Shown here one piece after another: positions 22,607-32,782 of a DNA stretch of 64,000 bases. Position numbers and translations under genes: made by a program. The notes under the pieces are model-generated. The model did not search any database. It was not told where the DNA came from and saw only the letters and a list, made by a program, of their open reading frames with translations. How positions within the stretch are numbered: position 1 is the stretch's first letter; each line of letters opens with the position of its first letter. Origin of the DNA: Lasioglossum baleicum (lineage: Eukaryota; Arthropoda; Insecta; Hymenoptera; Halictidae); NCBI RefSeq assembly GCF_051020765.1, contig NC_134933.1, forward strand, positions 992,001 to 1,056,000. The letters run 5' to 3'.

Positions 22607-23225
22607 TGTTCGAGATTGGCGCGCGCGAGCGCCATGATGCCCGACGATCTCGGCCGGTCGACAGCGAATCACGACGCGCCCCGCGTGATTTCGCTTGAAT
22701 GCGATAAAACGGCGTCTGCCATCGAGGCTCGCGCGGGCGAAAGGCCAAGAACGTGATTGGCTAAATCCAGTCTCGATTCTTCTGGAATGTTCTCGAATGC
22801 CCAACCGGAATCATCGGAGCATGACGAACTTCCAGAAGGATCGAGACAATAAAAGTGAGAGAGCACCACCGCGCTCTCTCTCTCTGCGACAAACAGCTCA
22901 GCTGATCATTACGCAACAAGTGTCAAACCACAGTATATTTTCATTGTTACTTTTCAATCGTTTATTAGTTCTTTCAACATCTGACAATCTTTGTGAACAA
23001 TAGTGCAAAATACAATTGATTTATTGTAGATCCGACTCCTTTCCATTTAATTCAACATTCAGTCCACTCGTCTCACTTTCAAATCGTACCGTTACACTCA
23101 TACATTCATCCGCAATAGTTCTCCTCAACTCTTTCTCTTAGAGATCACTTTTCGGTCACACACGCAAAGCCTTTCATTCCTTCGCATTCTCTCAAATCTG
23201 ATCGAACAAGATCAGACATTGCACA
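22607..23225 (+). repeat. 3' LTR of BEL 1 (619 bp)
   Basis: It appears identical by eye to the 5' LTR except for three fewer CT units at about 22873. It carries the same heat-shock-type array (22780-22797) and ends ATTGCACA before the CAGAC target duplication. Confidence 0.95.
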
Positions 23226-23468
23226 CAGACAGATATTTGATTCTTACTGTGATCATTTTAAGAAGTTGAAAATAATACATTGGTGTTCTGAAATTACTTT
23301 AATCTCTCTAGTGTCTTAAAATGCACCTACTCATGTTTGCTACAAATGCATGAAATCCGCAGTCTAGTGATTGCATTACCTGATTGTTGTGATTTGTGCA
23401 GCAGGACAAGGGATATGGCAATTATTATTAGTGCATAACTATGTCTTGACAAATGTGAACAGTGATTG

Positions 23469-24085
23469 TAGGAGCTGATCCAGGCTAAAAGTGGGAGGGG
23501 GAAATCCGCTCTACCGTCGGTCTAGGAGCTGATCCAGGCTAAGATTTTGGTGGTGGCCTCACTATACCGGAGGCAACTCAGAACCCGGGCGTGAGCACTC
23601 TCATATCCTCTCTGATATGCATAATATATCTATAGTATCAGAATTTTTCAGTGGTGTTAGTTTTACGGGTTATTGTTGGTTATTGTGTAAGATGTTATAA
23701 ATTTTAATATTATAAATTATAAGATATATACGGATAACACTCCCTGAAAAGAAGTATGAGCGAAACAAGTATTGAATTTTCAAATTTGGATATATTTTAT
23801 GTGTTGCAGAAATGATTTTTGACGCTACCTGTCATTATTGAAAAACTTGTAAGTACATAAGGTGTATTATCTAATTTATTTTAGAAATCCTTAAGTGATT
23901 TAATGTTATTTACAACATTAAAAGTAAATAATGCTTTCTTGTTTCACGTATTACTTACCATTTTACTAACTTTTGGTTTTGTTTCGGCGGCGATCTACAT
24001 GTCGCCGCTCTGTGCCCCTCCTCCCCGCACCTATAACACCGGCCGATCCGGCCCGCTTCGTCCTTGTAGGTGCACCCGTGGAAAA
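23469..24085. other. Intergenic, with a 20-bp direct repeat
   Basis: TAGGAGCTGATCCAGGCTAA occurs at 23469 and again about 54 bases later, within a GC-richer stretch that may be old LINE debris. No gene is supported; the 63-codon frame at 23903-24094 lacks any recognisable domain. Confidence 0.5.
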
Positions 24086-24101
24086 CTAACCTAACCTAAC
24101 C
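24086..24101. repeat. Short telomere-type tract (CTAAC)3
   Basis: CTAACCTAACCTAACC (GGTTAGGTTAGG on the minus strand) directly abuts the poly(A) end of the minus-strand R1-clade LINE. TTAGG is the usual insect telomere unit. Only about three units are present. Confidence 0.75.
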
Positions 24102-24839
24102 TTTTTTTTGTGACGTCGGGGAAATCCCTTACGGATAAACCCCCCCCCCCCCCCATTGCTGGAAGAATGAGGGAGGCCAATGTCGGACTCGCACCAACTA
24201 AAGCGCCGCGACCGTCCCCGGATTTGGCGTGGTATACGGGAACCCGAATCGTATACATCCGCACACCCGCTGTCCTTACATGGACTTCCCGAAGGGGGAG
24301 AGAAGCTCCCCCTACGATTTACCCGGACAAGGAACCGCAGCGACGGCGGCTGCGTTTCCCCCTTCACGGGGTCACCCGATGGGACGCCGAGTTCCAGCTC
24401 GACGCCCCGATGACCCAAGAGATCCCGTCGTCCGTCCGTGCCGGAGTGCGATAAAGCACCTGGCGCATCAAGGATGTTACTCCCTCCGGTGGTGCGGACG
24501 AGGGGATCCCGGTTCCCGGTAAGGCTCGTCCCTCGGAAGGGTGCATTTCGCACACCCCCGGGACGAGCCCCCTTCCCGTGAGTCCAGGAGGTACCCGGTA
24601 CCTCCTCCCTCACGACCCCCTCCGGCTACTCGAGCGTCCCCGAGTAGTGGGAGGAGGTCATTCCCCATGTGGACCCCGCCTGAAGGGCGGGGCCTCTTAC
24701 CCCGACCCGCTTACCCCCCCCCCCCCGGGGGGAGGACAAGCCGACGAGGCCGGTGCAGGCTCGGCCTGAAGGGCCTTCGCCTTAGGGGCCTCCTTCTCCT
24801 TCTCTGGCCCTCGTTTCGCTCCGGTAGGACCGGAACGGA

Positions 24840-26365
24840 ACGAGGGACATGCCCCTGAGCCGGACCGAGGGCCTCGCGGACCGACTCCGGTGTTGTGCCG
24901 AGGCCCAACCCCCGGAGCCGGATCTCCGCGTTCCGCGTGGGGGTGCTCACGACCACCCCCGTGCCCTCAAGGGCCCCCTTCATCCGCACCGCGAGCGCGG
25001 TCGCCTTTTCCCGGCTACCCGCCCCGCGGACCCTCAACATGAGGGCCCCGGTTTGGGCTCGGGCCACGGCCAATCCGTCTGTGATGCCGACGTCCTCCAA
25101 ACGGACGCCGGCCATCACCTTCCTCATTGCCTCCTCGTACGAGGCTTCTACCCCCACGGGGACGGTCAGGACCACGGCTGCGGTTTTTGGCTGCCGCGGT
25201 AGTCGCGGCGCCGTGGTCATGACCTTCTGGGGAGGGGGATCTCCCTTCCCCTTTCCGGGGGCATCTACCTTAGGAGGGTCTGCCGCGGAGGGGCCGCCAG
25301 AGGAGAGCTGCGCTCCGGCCACCTTGGCCGCCCGCTTGCTTCCTCTGGCCACCACCTCCGCGAAAGATGACGTCTCCTTCTTCTTGGCCTTCTTAGGCCC
25401 GGCCCTCGACCCAGTCGAGCTGGCTGAGGGGGTCCTCGACCCCCCTTATCCCCCTTCCCCTTCTTCTTCGTCTTCGAGCGGGGAGCTCGAGTGTCGGCAG
25501 GCGGGGGGCCCATATTGGTCCCCGCTGTGTCGCCACCGCTCCCCCTCCCCCCGTGGGATTTAAGTGCCTCGAGGAGGCGCTTCTCCATCGCGCCGACCTT
25601 CTCCTCGACGATGCGTTCGACATCGCCGAGTGAGAAGGTCGGTTCACCCCCCTCGCGGCTTTTCGCCGTCGCGACCGCGCTCGCCCGCGTGTAAGGGCGC
25701 GACGTCCCTCCTGGTGGCGTTGGTGTCTCCACCAGGGGAGGCACCGGCCGCCTTTCCAGGATCTCTTGAATCGGTGACCCCTCGCATTTGTCAAGGAGGT
25801 CGTCTCGCTCCTCTGTCATGCGGCGGAGGCGTCCCTCCGTCTCACGCAGCAGTTCGCGAAGCTCGTCGACCTCCTTGACGTCGCTCCCGGCGTATACCGC
25901 GCGCGCAGCCAGCTCCTGGCTAGCAGCCCTGATATTCTGGCTCGCGACGCGGAGCTCCTTGACAAAGGTCCCCTTGAGCCCTTTCGAGACCATGGAAACC
26001 TCGTCCACCGTGGTGGCCCCGTCCTTAACCATCGCGAGCAACTCTGGGATGGGGGTTGTACGGCACTCGGCCATCAACTCCTCCGCCGACTGCAGAGTTG
26101 CTCGCGACACCCGCCCAAACTCGGCCCCGTAATCGGCCACGATATTTGGCCCTAGAGGATTAGGGGGCTTGTTAGGCCCCCTCGTCTTCCTCGTCTTCCC
26201 GGGCTCAAGGGGATCCCCCGGCCTCTTCCGCGTCGCGCCCGTGGAATCGACGGAGGAGACGGAGAAGTTATTCTCCTCCGTGTCGTCCGTCAAGTCCACC
26301 ATCCCCGCTTCCCCCCTCGCCGGAGGGGGGTTCCATACGGGCGCCGGACCCGGGACCTGCAGCAT
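24840..26365 (-). pseudogene. ORF1 (Gag-like) of LINE A, frameshifted and 3'-truncated
   Basis: The frame from 26365 runs to about 25340, with an acidic N-terminus, a Lys/Arg-rich segment and a predicted coiled coil (DELRELLRETEGRLRRMTEE). The reading then continues in another frame (25355 to about 24850) with the R1-type Gag segment VLTVPVGVEASYEEAMRKV and EIRLRGLGLGTTPESVREAL. The latter aligns with the LINE B segment ADLRLRGLDDSVTPEEVKAA. The protein breaks off before the CCHC knuckles. In this family ORF1 binds the LINE RNA; this copy is broken. Confidence 0.75.
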
Positions 26366-26829
26366 TAGGAACTGAAATGAATCAGTCCGAAATGCCGAGG
26401 TCCCGCCTCCCGCCTCCGTACCCTTTTCTCGGCCAACGCCGCCCGCAGGGAGAGCACCTCTCGTGGGAGAGGAGGTGCCCTCACCCGCCGCATCGTTGCC
26501 CCCCTTCCCGCTCTCCTTTGGAGGAGACGCCCCCGCCTTCCCCTTTCCGCCTCGGCCCGCTGCCGCCTTTAGCTTTCCCCCCGTTCCCCGAAAATTTTCG
26601 AGAAATCCATAAAAGATCCCACGAGTAGGTCGGAAATCCCGGTCACCCCGCGTAGAGACGCCTTACGCGGGGAAGCCCAAAATACTCCGGGGGCGGGCAG
26701 GTACCCCGGAGGTGGCATGCTAATGATCCGGTGCACCCACCGGACCCACTCCCGGCGCTCCGCGTTCCCGAGAGTGCTCCTTCGCCGCATGCCGAAAACT
26801 TGGACTTAAGGACTTTTTATAGAGGTTTA

Positions 26830-27150
26830 AGGTGAGCGCATACTAGATGGTCGCGGGAAGGCCGCGGGAAGGCCAAAGCCGCCGATGGACGCCCAAAGCC
26901 GCCGATGGACGTCCACGCGGGAAGAAATCTCTAGCGGGCCGACGGCTCCACAGCAGGGAGCAGGGCTCCCTGAAAGAAAGGTCCCTTTCGCTAAAAGAGG
27001 TGAGGAGCCCACGGAGACCTTTTTTTCTGCCACGCACAGCAGGTAGCCCTGCTCCCTTGCCGCATAGACGTCCATCGGCGGCTTTGGGCGTCCATCGGCG
27101 GCTTTGGCCTTCCCGCGGCCTTCCCGCGACCATCTAGTATGCGCTCACCT
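26830..27150. mobile_element. MITE with 84-bp perfect TIRs, TTA target duplication
   Basis: Bases 26830 to about 26914 (AGGTGAGCGCATACTAGATG onward) are repeated exactly in inverted form at about 27067-27150. The element is flanked by TTA on both sides. Inside each arm a GATGGACGCCCAAAGCCGCC-type unit is repeated. A 3-bp TTA duplication and short size suggest a PIF/Harbinger-type MITE (inference). It is inserted in the 5' leader of LINE A. Confidence 0.8.
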
Positions 27151-27255
27151 TTATCCTCCTCGCAGGGCCGGCCGGTAAAGGCAGGCCCCCCGCTCCGGAA
27201 CCTTCCGGTTTGCAGTCTACGGACCTGAGCCGACATCTTGCGACCCAGTTCCGAC

Positions 27256-27690
27256 CTCTCGCTCCGTTAGCACAGACCGCAGTGTGTCCCAGGGTCCACC
27301 ACGAGGAGGTGGAGCGAGAGGATTTGGCTCTGTGACAACCCTCAAATAGAGAGTACGGACCGACAGTGGATCAGAGTCTCCACTGTAGACGCCACAAAGC
27401 CTAGGACCCCACCCCAACCCAACCCTAAGTTAGGTTGGGTTGGGTTGGGTTTGGTTTGGTTTGGTTTGGTTTGGTTTGGTTTGGTTTGGGTTGGGTTTGG
27501 TTGGGTTGGGTTGGGTTGGGTTGGGGTCTTAGGCTCTGTGGCGCCTACAGTGGAGACTCTGGTCCACTGTCGGTCCGTACTCTCTATTTGAGGGTTGTCA
27601 CAGAGCTAAATCCTCTCGCTCCACCTCCTCGTGGTGGACCCTGGGGCACGGCACTGATGTTATCAGTGTCGTGTGCTAACGGAGCGAGGG
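27256..27690. repeat. Inverted repeat formed by the two LINE leaders
   Basis: The left arm (about 27256-27410) and right arm (about 27526-27690) contain CTCCACTGTAG-type and GAGGTGGAGCGAGAGGATTT-type sequences in opposite orientation. These are the 5' leaders of LINE A (minus) and LINE B (plus) lying head to head. The spacer is G-rich telomere-like repeat. Confidence 0.8.
27411..27525. repeat. Degenerate telomere-like repeat (TTGGG/TTTGG)n
   Basis: CCAACCC units lead into CCCTAAGTTAGG, then TTGGG, TTTGG and TTGGG units up to 27525. The CCTAA and TTAGG units meet at about 27430. The plus strand is very G-rich for about 90 bases and could form G-quadruplexes. It is inferred to be a diverged TTAGG target or interstitial repeat. 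Confidence 0.7.
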
Positions 27691-27805
27691 GTGCGTGGGT
27701 GCACTAACGGATCTCTGTATGGCAGTGCTAAAACGAACGCAGTGCACCCCAGGGACGGATCTACCTATGACGACCAGAAGGGCACGTGGAAGTTCATTTT
27801 CTTAA

Positions 27806-30312
27806 ATGGCAGACCCAAGTTCCCTTCCTATTTCGGTTTACGGTGCAGAGGAGGGATACCTCAGTACCGGCGGTGGGGGCGTTGTCGCGCGAGCGTCCCC
27901 GGCGTCGTCATCCGACAATCGCGAGCTCGGGTTGGTGGACCACTTGGCCACCCGAGATGTAAGGGCTACAAACGATGCCTCCGTGAGTGGAGTTGCCTCT
28001 CACGCTATCAGTGGGAGAGGTCCCAGAGGTGGAAGTGGCATCTGCCAGTGTCACTCCATCTCTGGACGTAGAAGGTGCAGGCTCGACGGTTTTGGTGGGC
28101 CGAACGACCCGCCAATCGTTGGCGAGAGCAGCCGGGAAAGGCGGGAGGAAGGGTGACACGAGGCTTTTCGTCATTGAGGACGATGACACCGACGATGTCA
28201 CCGGGAATCCCGATTTGGACCTGCCGTGGCCGGGAGGCGCCCACTTGACGGCGTGGGAGGGGTCCGACGGGGCGTCGGGGTCCGGGAGGTCCAATAAACG
28301 GAGTAGGTGGGACCTCTCGGACTCTGAGGAGGAGCGGGACACGGGAAACCGAAAGGCCGGGAAGAAACCCGGAAACCCCCCCGACACCAGGAAAAAGAAA
28401 GACTCCACCCCGGCGGTGGAGGAGATTGCCGAAAAGATCAGCGGCCTCTCCACGGGCGACATTGTCCAGGAGTTCCTGGAGAGAGTTCGCCTGGTGGAGA
28501 CGACCGCCTTAAAAAGCGGGAATTTAAAGGGCACCTACGTGCGGGACTTAAAATGGTCCGCACGTTTTGCCGAGGCGGCGCTGCTGGAAATAATCCAGAG
28601 GGGGGAAAAAGGTCCGACCCCCCCAGCGCCGCCGTCCCGCCCGTGGCTGCCCCTTTCCCTTCCCCGCAGGACATAGAAGCTCGATTGCTCTCATTACAGA
28701 AGCAGAACGAGCACCTGCGGGGTACGGTGGCGAAATTGGAGGCCACCAATAACGCCATCAGGGAGGAGATGATGGCAATGAAGAGGATGGGGGTTGCCTC
28801 GCAGCTTCTCCCCTCTCCCCCCAAATCGTCATCGTCTCCTCCCCGCGCGGTGACCACACAACCGAAGGAGGTGGTTGTAGTGATGGGGCCGCCTGCCTCC
28901 TCCGGCGAGAAATTACCGCCCGACCCTTATCCTCCGCCGCCGGAGGGTGGATCGGACAAGATGGGACCCTACTGGCCGCCAAGCTGGCCCCGATCAAGAG
29001 GGTGTAGGACAGGCTGAGTGAGGCGGTCTTCGGCCCCCCCGCTCGCCCCCTGCCCCTCGGGGTGGCAAAAAGGTCACGGCGGACCCACCCCTTCCCTCTC
29101 CTACTCCTCCTTTCCCCAAGTCCCTGGTACCCGCCGCAGGCTCTTCTTCGTCCAGATGGCGGGAAGAAGAAGAAAAAGAAGAAGAAAAAGAAGAAGAACG
29201 GCCCCCGCCCCCAGCTCGCAGTCGACTAAACCGGCCCCGGCCCGCACCGTGCCTGTCAACGCCTCCTCGGAGGGGACCTGGGCGGAGGTTGTGGGCCGGA
29301 AGGCTAAGGGAGCGGCGAAGAAGGCCGCGAACCCTCCCCCCACCCCATCCCTCTCAAAGGGCCCCAAAGGGGCCCCCCAGGGAAAGAGGAAGGGAGGGAG
29401 GGACCCGCCCGGGGTGGCCCCCCGCCGAAGACGACAGCGATCTCGCTGTCCATTCCGGAGGGGTGCAAGACCACCCTGGCGGAGGCTATGTCGGCGGCGA
29501 AAGCTGCTATTAAGCTCAGCGAGCTAGGGGTAGGGGAGATCCGCACTAAGCGGGCGGTGACCGGGGGGCTCCTGCTGGACATCCCCGGCCCCGAGGGGGG
29601 TGCCAAGGCGGACGCCTTGGCGTCAAAGATGGCCGCTGCGCTAAGCGGCCTGGGGGTGCGGGTCAACAGGCCCCTCAAAACGGCTGATCTCCGCCTGAGG
29701 GGCCTGGATGACTCCGTCACCCCCGAGGAGGTGAAGGCGGCGGTGGCGGAAGCCACGGGGTGTCCACCCGATACGGTAACGGTTGGGGACATCAAGTCCC
29801 CGATCACCGGCCTGGGCACCACATGGCTCAAATGCCCAGCCGCGGCCGCCCGCCTACTGGCGGGCGCGGGTGGATTAAGGGTGGGCTGGTCCACCGCGAA
29901 AGTTGAAGCACTGGCCGTGAGGCCGTTGCAGTGCTTCCGCTGCCTGGCCGTGGGACACGTCCGGCAGCGGTGCACTAGCACGGTCGATCGCAGCGGCCAG
30001 TGCTATAAGTGCGGTGCGACCGGCCACCGGGCCAACGCGTGCTCGGCGGCCCCCCGGTGCCCAATATGCACTGAGCTGAGGAGACCGGCCGGGCACAAGG
30101 CGGGGAGCGGCTTATGCCCCCCGCTGCCGAGGAAGGGGCGAATAAATGGGGGAAAGGGGCCCCCTAAGGTTCCGACCGTACCGGTGAAGGGGGGACCAGC
30201 ACGTCCCCCTCCCACCCCTACGAGGAACCAGGAGAATATGGAGGTGGACCCTCCACCCCCAGAGCCACCCGACCCTGAGGTGGCCGAGCCGGGAGCGTCT
30301 ACCGCACCATAA
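27806..30312 (+). pseudogene. ORF1 (Gag-like) of LINE B, frameshifted
   Basis: The likely start is ATG 27806 (MADPSSLPISVYGAEEG). The reading shifts frame near 28010, 28610 and 29450. Recognisable parts in order are an acidic/basic N-terminal region; a coiled-coil segment (LSLQKQNEHLRGTVAKLEAT); WAEVVGRKAKG; the R1-type Gag domain (IKLSELGVGEIRTKR, then ADLRLRGLDDSVTPEEVKAA); and three CCHC-type knuckles (CFRCLAVGHVRQRC, CYKCGATGHRANAC, CPICTEL...C). The final open piece is 29488-30312. In this family the protein packages LINE RNA and, in SART and TRAS, helps target telomeres. This copy is not translatable as one protein. Confidence 0.8.
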
Positions 30313-31568
30313 TGCCCATGACGCTCCCGGTCGTGCAGACCAACCTGAACCACTCCCGCCGGTCCCAGGACTTGTTCGTCCATGGCCTGGCCGAGAGACA
30401 GGTCGGGTTGGCCGTTGTCACGGAGCCCTACAGCGTCCCCGACTCCTCCCCTTGGGTAGGGGACGACGAGGGCTCCGTGGCAATATGGGCCCGAAAGGGC
30501 GGGGATTTCCTCCCCGGCACCGTGGTCGAGCGGAGCCGAGGGGTAGTGGTGTATAAGTGGGGAAGGTTTCTGGTCGCGGTATGCTACGTCTCGCCCAACT
30601 GCGGCCTCGCAGAGTTCGAGGGGTTTTTGGACCGGCTGAAGGTGATGATCACACCACACCTAGCCGGTCCAATGCTGGTCCTGGGGGACTTCAATGCGAA
30701 GTCCACAGGTTGGGGAAACCCCAGGACCACCTCTCGTGGCGAGGCCCTTGAGGTTTGGGCGGGGGGCATGGAGCTCCGGTTGGTGAACCGGGGCTCCGTA
30801 CCCACGTGCGTACGGTGGAACGGGTGGTCAATAGTCGATCTGACTTGGGCCACCCCCGCTGCAGTACGCCGTGTGTCCGCCTGGCGGGTGGCCACTAAGT
30901 GGGAATCACCCTCAGACTACCTCCATATCATCATGGAGGTGGAGGCCACCCAGCAACAACAGGCGGACTTGCCCCCCCCCCCCCCCACGTAGCACCCAAG
31001 CAGCGCCCGTTAGATGGGCACTGCAGCGACTGGACGAGGATGTCCTGAGAGCCACAGCTCTCGCCTACTCCTGGGTCGAACCCAAGGAGCGCGGAACTGA
31101 GGAGGGGGTGTCATGGTTCAGGGGCGTAATGAAGTCAATATGCGACGCTTCGATGCCCCGGGCCGGGAGACAGTGTACTGGTGGTCGGGCGAAATTGCGG
31201 ACGTGAGGGACACGTGCGTTCGCCCCCGACGCCAGTACACCCGCGCACGTCGACGCCACCCAATTGGAGGCGTCGACGAGGCGAGAGTGGCCGCCCTTTA
31301 TTCGGAGTACAGGGCGGCCCGAATGGCTCTCCAGCGAGCAATTGCCGCTGCAAAGGCCGCGGCCTGGGATGAGCTCCTCGGATCCCTTCATAGGGATCCA
31401 TGGGGGCGTGCCTACAAGGCGGTGCTGAATAAGCTCCGCCCATGGGCGCCCCCCATCACAGAGGAGTTAGACCCCGAGTTCCTGGGGCGGGTCCTCAGTA
31501 CACTCTTCCCCCTCTCGGAGGGAACGAGAGAGAACCCGCCCCCCTCGGTCCATACCAACTGGAAATAA
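30312..31568 (+). pseudogene. ORF2 (endonuclease and part of Pol) of LINE B, broken and truncated
   Basis: The ATG at 30312 overlaps the ORF1 stop as TAATG. The first piece (30312-30992) is an APE-like endonuclease with QTNLNHSR, EPYSVPDSS, LGDFNAKSTGWGN and WNGWSIVDLTW. A frameshift follows a run of about 14 C near 30971-30985, and another occurs near 31165. The last piece has VYWWSGEIADVRDTCVRPRR, typical of the region before the R1-clade reverse transcriptase. Sequence ends at about 31568 before the catalytic FADD region. The homopolymer break could be a sequencing error, but the truncation is real in this sequence. Confidence 0.8.
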
Positions 31569-32302
31569 AAATAAAAATAACCTTTTCCGGTATTTCTTTA
31601 CCTTTTGTAGGTGTTTTATGTAATAGTGGACATTTTTGTATTCAGAAAAATAAAGTACAAACTTTAAAAAATGCAATGCTCTTAAAAAAATAATTTTAAA
31701 AATATTTTATTTGCCTATATTTCAATATACATATGAACAATACTTCCAGCAGATACGATTAGTGCAGACGGCAAGGTCTCCCACTGCGAATCGAATCTCC
31801 GGCCCTGGATCGAATCCCGCACCGAATGATTTTCTTTTTCGTTAACCACTTCTTTTCTTTTTTTTTAACCAAATAATTGTTGTAGAGATATATTAAATAT
31901 ATTTTTCAAAGCTCCGATCTCACCGATGCGAGAAGATAGCTTACTCGCTCCGAAGCGAACGGCTTACACGAAACGAACAATGTATACAATGTATCTGATG
32001 TGTAGCCGTGAAATGAGTTTTATATTAAAGTTTCCAGAGTACATAACTCGTTTATATTAATATGTTAGTTGTGTCCCATCGTGATTATTAATGCATATGC
32101 TTTTCAAATTTTCGAATTAAAAGTGTTTAACGAAAAAGAAAATCATTCGGTGTGGGATTTGATCCAAGGCCGGAGATTCGATTCGCAGCGGGAGACCATG
32201 CCGTCTGCACTAATCGTATCTGCTGGAAGTATTGTTCATATGTATATTGAAATATAGGCAAATAAAATATTTTTAAAATTATTTTTTTAAGAGTATTGCG
32301 TT

Positions 32303-32756
32303 TGTTGCGGATCGTGCGAGCTCAGCGGCGGCACGCGAGTTAGGATGGGACAGGGGTAAGAAGGGGGAGACGTGTTGCCGAAACGAAAACATTGTCTCGA
32401 GACAATACCTGCCCTCGTCACCTCTCCTCTCGACCGTCCTGACTCGTCGTTCCCCGCTGATTACCGAAAAATCAGTTGCCTTTCAAACTCCAGCCTTGCA
32501 TGAGCTGTTACCGCTACAAAAGACAATACGTTTAAGAGAAGAGCCATTGCGCTTACTTTGTCTCTCTCTTTGTTTCTTCTATATTCTCTTTTTTTCTTCA
32601 TATAGTTATAATTGGTGTCGGGTTAATTTAGTTAATTTAGTTAACAGTAATTTAATGCTGTTTTAATAAAGTGGACTTTTTGACTGTTGCTGTTGGCAAT
32701 TAAACGCAAAGTGCTAGTGACCTTAATTCAATAAATCCTTCCACTATTCCTTTACA
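32303..32756 (+). repeat. 5' LTR of BEL 2 (454 bp)
   Basis: It starts TGTTGCGGATCGTGCGAG and ends CCTTTACA. It contains the perfect palindrome ATTGTCTCGAGACAAT (32391-32406) and a polyadenylation-type AATAAA at 32665-32670. No clear TATA box was seen. Confidence 0.95.
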
Positions 32757-32764
32757 TAAATTAG

Positions 32765-32782
32765 TGGTCCTTCGAGCCGGAT
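32765..32782 (+). other. Primer binding site of BEL 2 (tRNA-Tyr)
   Basis: TGGTCCTTCGAGCCGGAT, eight bases after the LTR, complements the tRNA-Tyr 3' end. It is identical to the BEL 1 site. Confidence 0.85.

Larger units (their letters stand above)
16294..23225 (+). mobile_element. BEL/Pao LTR retrotransposon 1, complete
   Basis: The element has two LTRs (16294-16918 and 22607-23225) starting TG and ending CA, flanked by the 5-bp target duplication CAGAC (16289-16293 and 23226-23230). It has a tRNA-Tyr primer binding site, one long polyprotein frame and a purine-rich tract. The LTRs differ in the number of CT units in a microsatellite (nine against six); otherwise they appear identical by eye, which indicates a recent insertion. 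The protein order Gag, protease, reverse transcriptase, RNase H, integrase and the C-terminal domain after the integrase identify BEL/Pao. A catalytic integrase substitution suggests that this copy cannot integrate by itself. Confidence 0.97.
16231..23364. mobile_element. 197-bp MITE split by a BEL/Pao retrotransposon
   Basis: The left end GACTGCGGATCTTTATG and right end GAAATCCGCAGTC are flanked by TA. Without the BEL insertion and its duplicated 5 bp, the MITE is 63 + 134 = 197 bp, exactly the length of the copy at 9147-9343. Its right part resembles 9230-9343. Confidence 0.88.
16144..23468. mobile_element. Outer hairpin element, split by MITE plus BEL insertions
   Basis: Bases 16144-16194 (CAATCACTGTTCACATTTGT onward) are repeated in inverted form at 23418-23468 with nearly no mismatch. 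The DNA between them, once the MITE is removed, is only about 100 bp, so this was a short hairpin element. The MITE at 16231-23364 sits in its loop. Confidence 0.78.
24102..27410 (-). mobile_element. R1-clade (SART/TRAS-like) LINE remnant A, minus strand, internally deleted
   Basis: On the minus strand the order is: TTGGG-type repeat; 5' leader (27410 to about 26800, carrying a MITE at 26830-27150); ORF1 start region; ORF1 to about 24850; GC-rich trailer; and poly(A) of 8 (24102-24109) against GGTTAGGTTAGG. The C-terminal zinc knuckles of ORF1 and all of ORF2 are missing, so the element is internally deleted. The leader closely matches that of LINE B. Telomere-repeat flanks on both ends recall the telomere-specific LINEs SART and TRAS. 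Confidence 0.7.
27526..31568 (+). mobile_element. R1-clade (SART-like) LINE remnant B, plus strand, 3'-truncated
   Basis: The order is: 5' leader from GTCTTAGGCTCTGTGGCG; ORF1 (about 27806-30312) with CCHC knuckles; ORF2 beginning at TAATG (30310-30314) with the endonuclease; and the segment before the reverse transcriptase, ending at about 31568. The reverse transcriptase catalytic domain and 3' end are missing. LINEs normally lose the 5' end on insertion, so loss of the 3' half implies a later deletion or replacement. Several frameshifts occur. Confidence 0.8.

Noticed and set aside
27411..27525. Ancient telomere-telomere fusion site
   Set aside because: The units run CCTAA then TTAGG, the opposite of the TTAGG-then-CCTAA order expected when two chromosome ends fuse.
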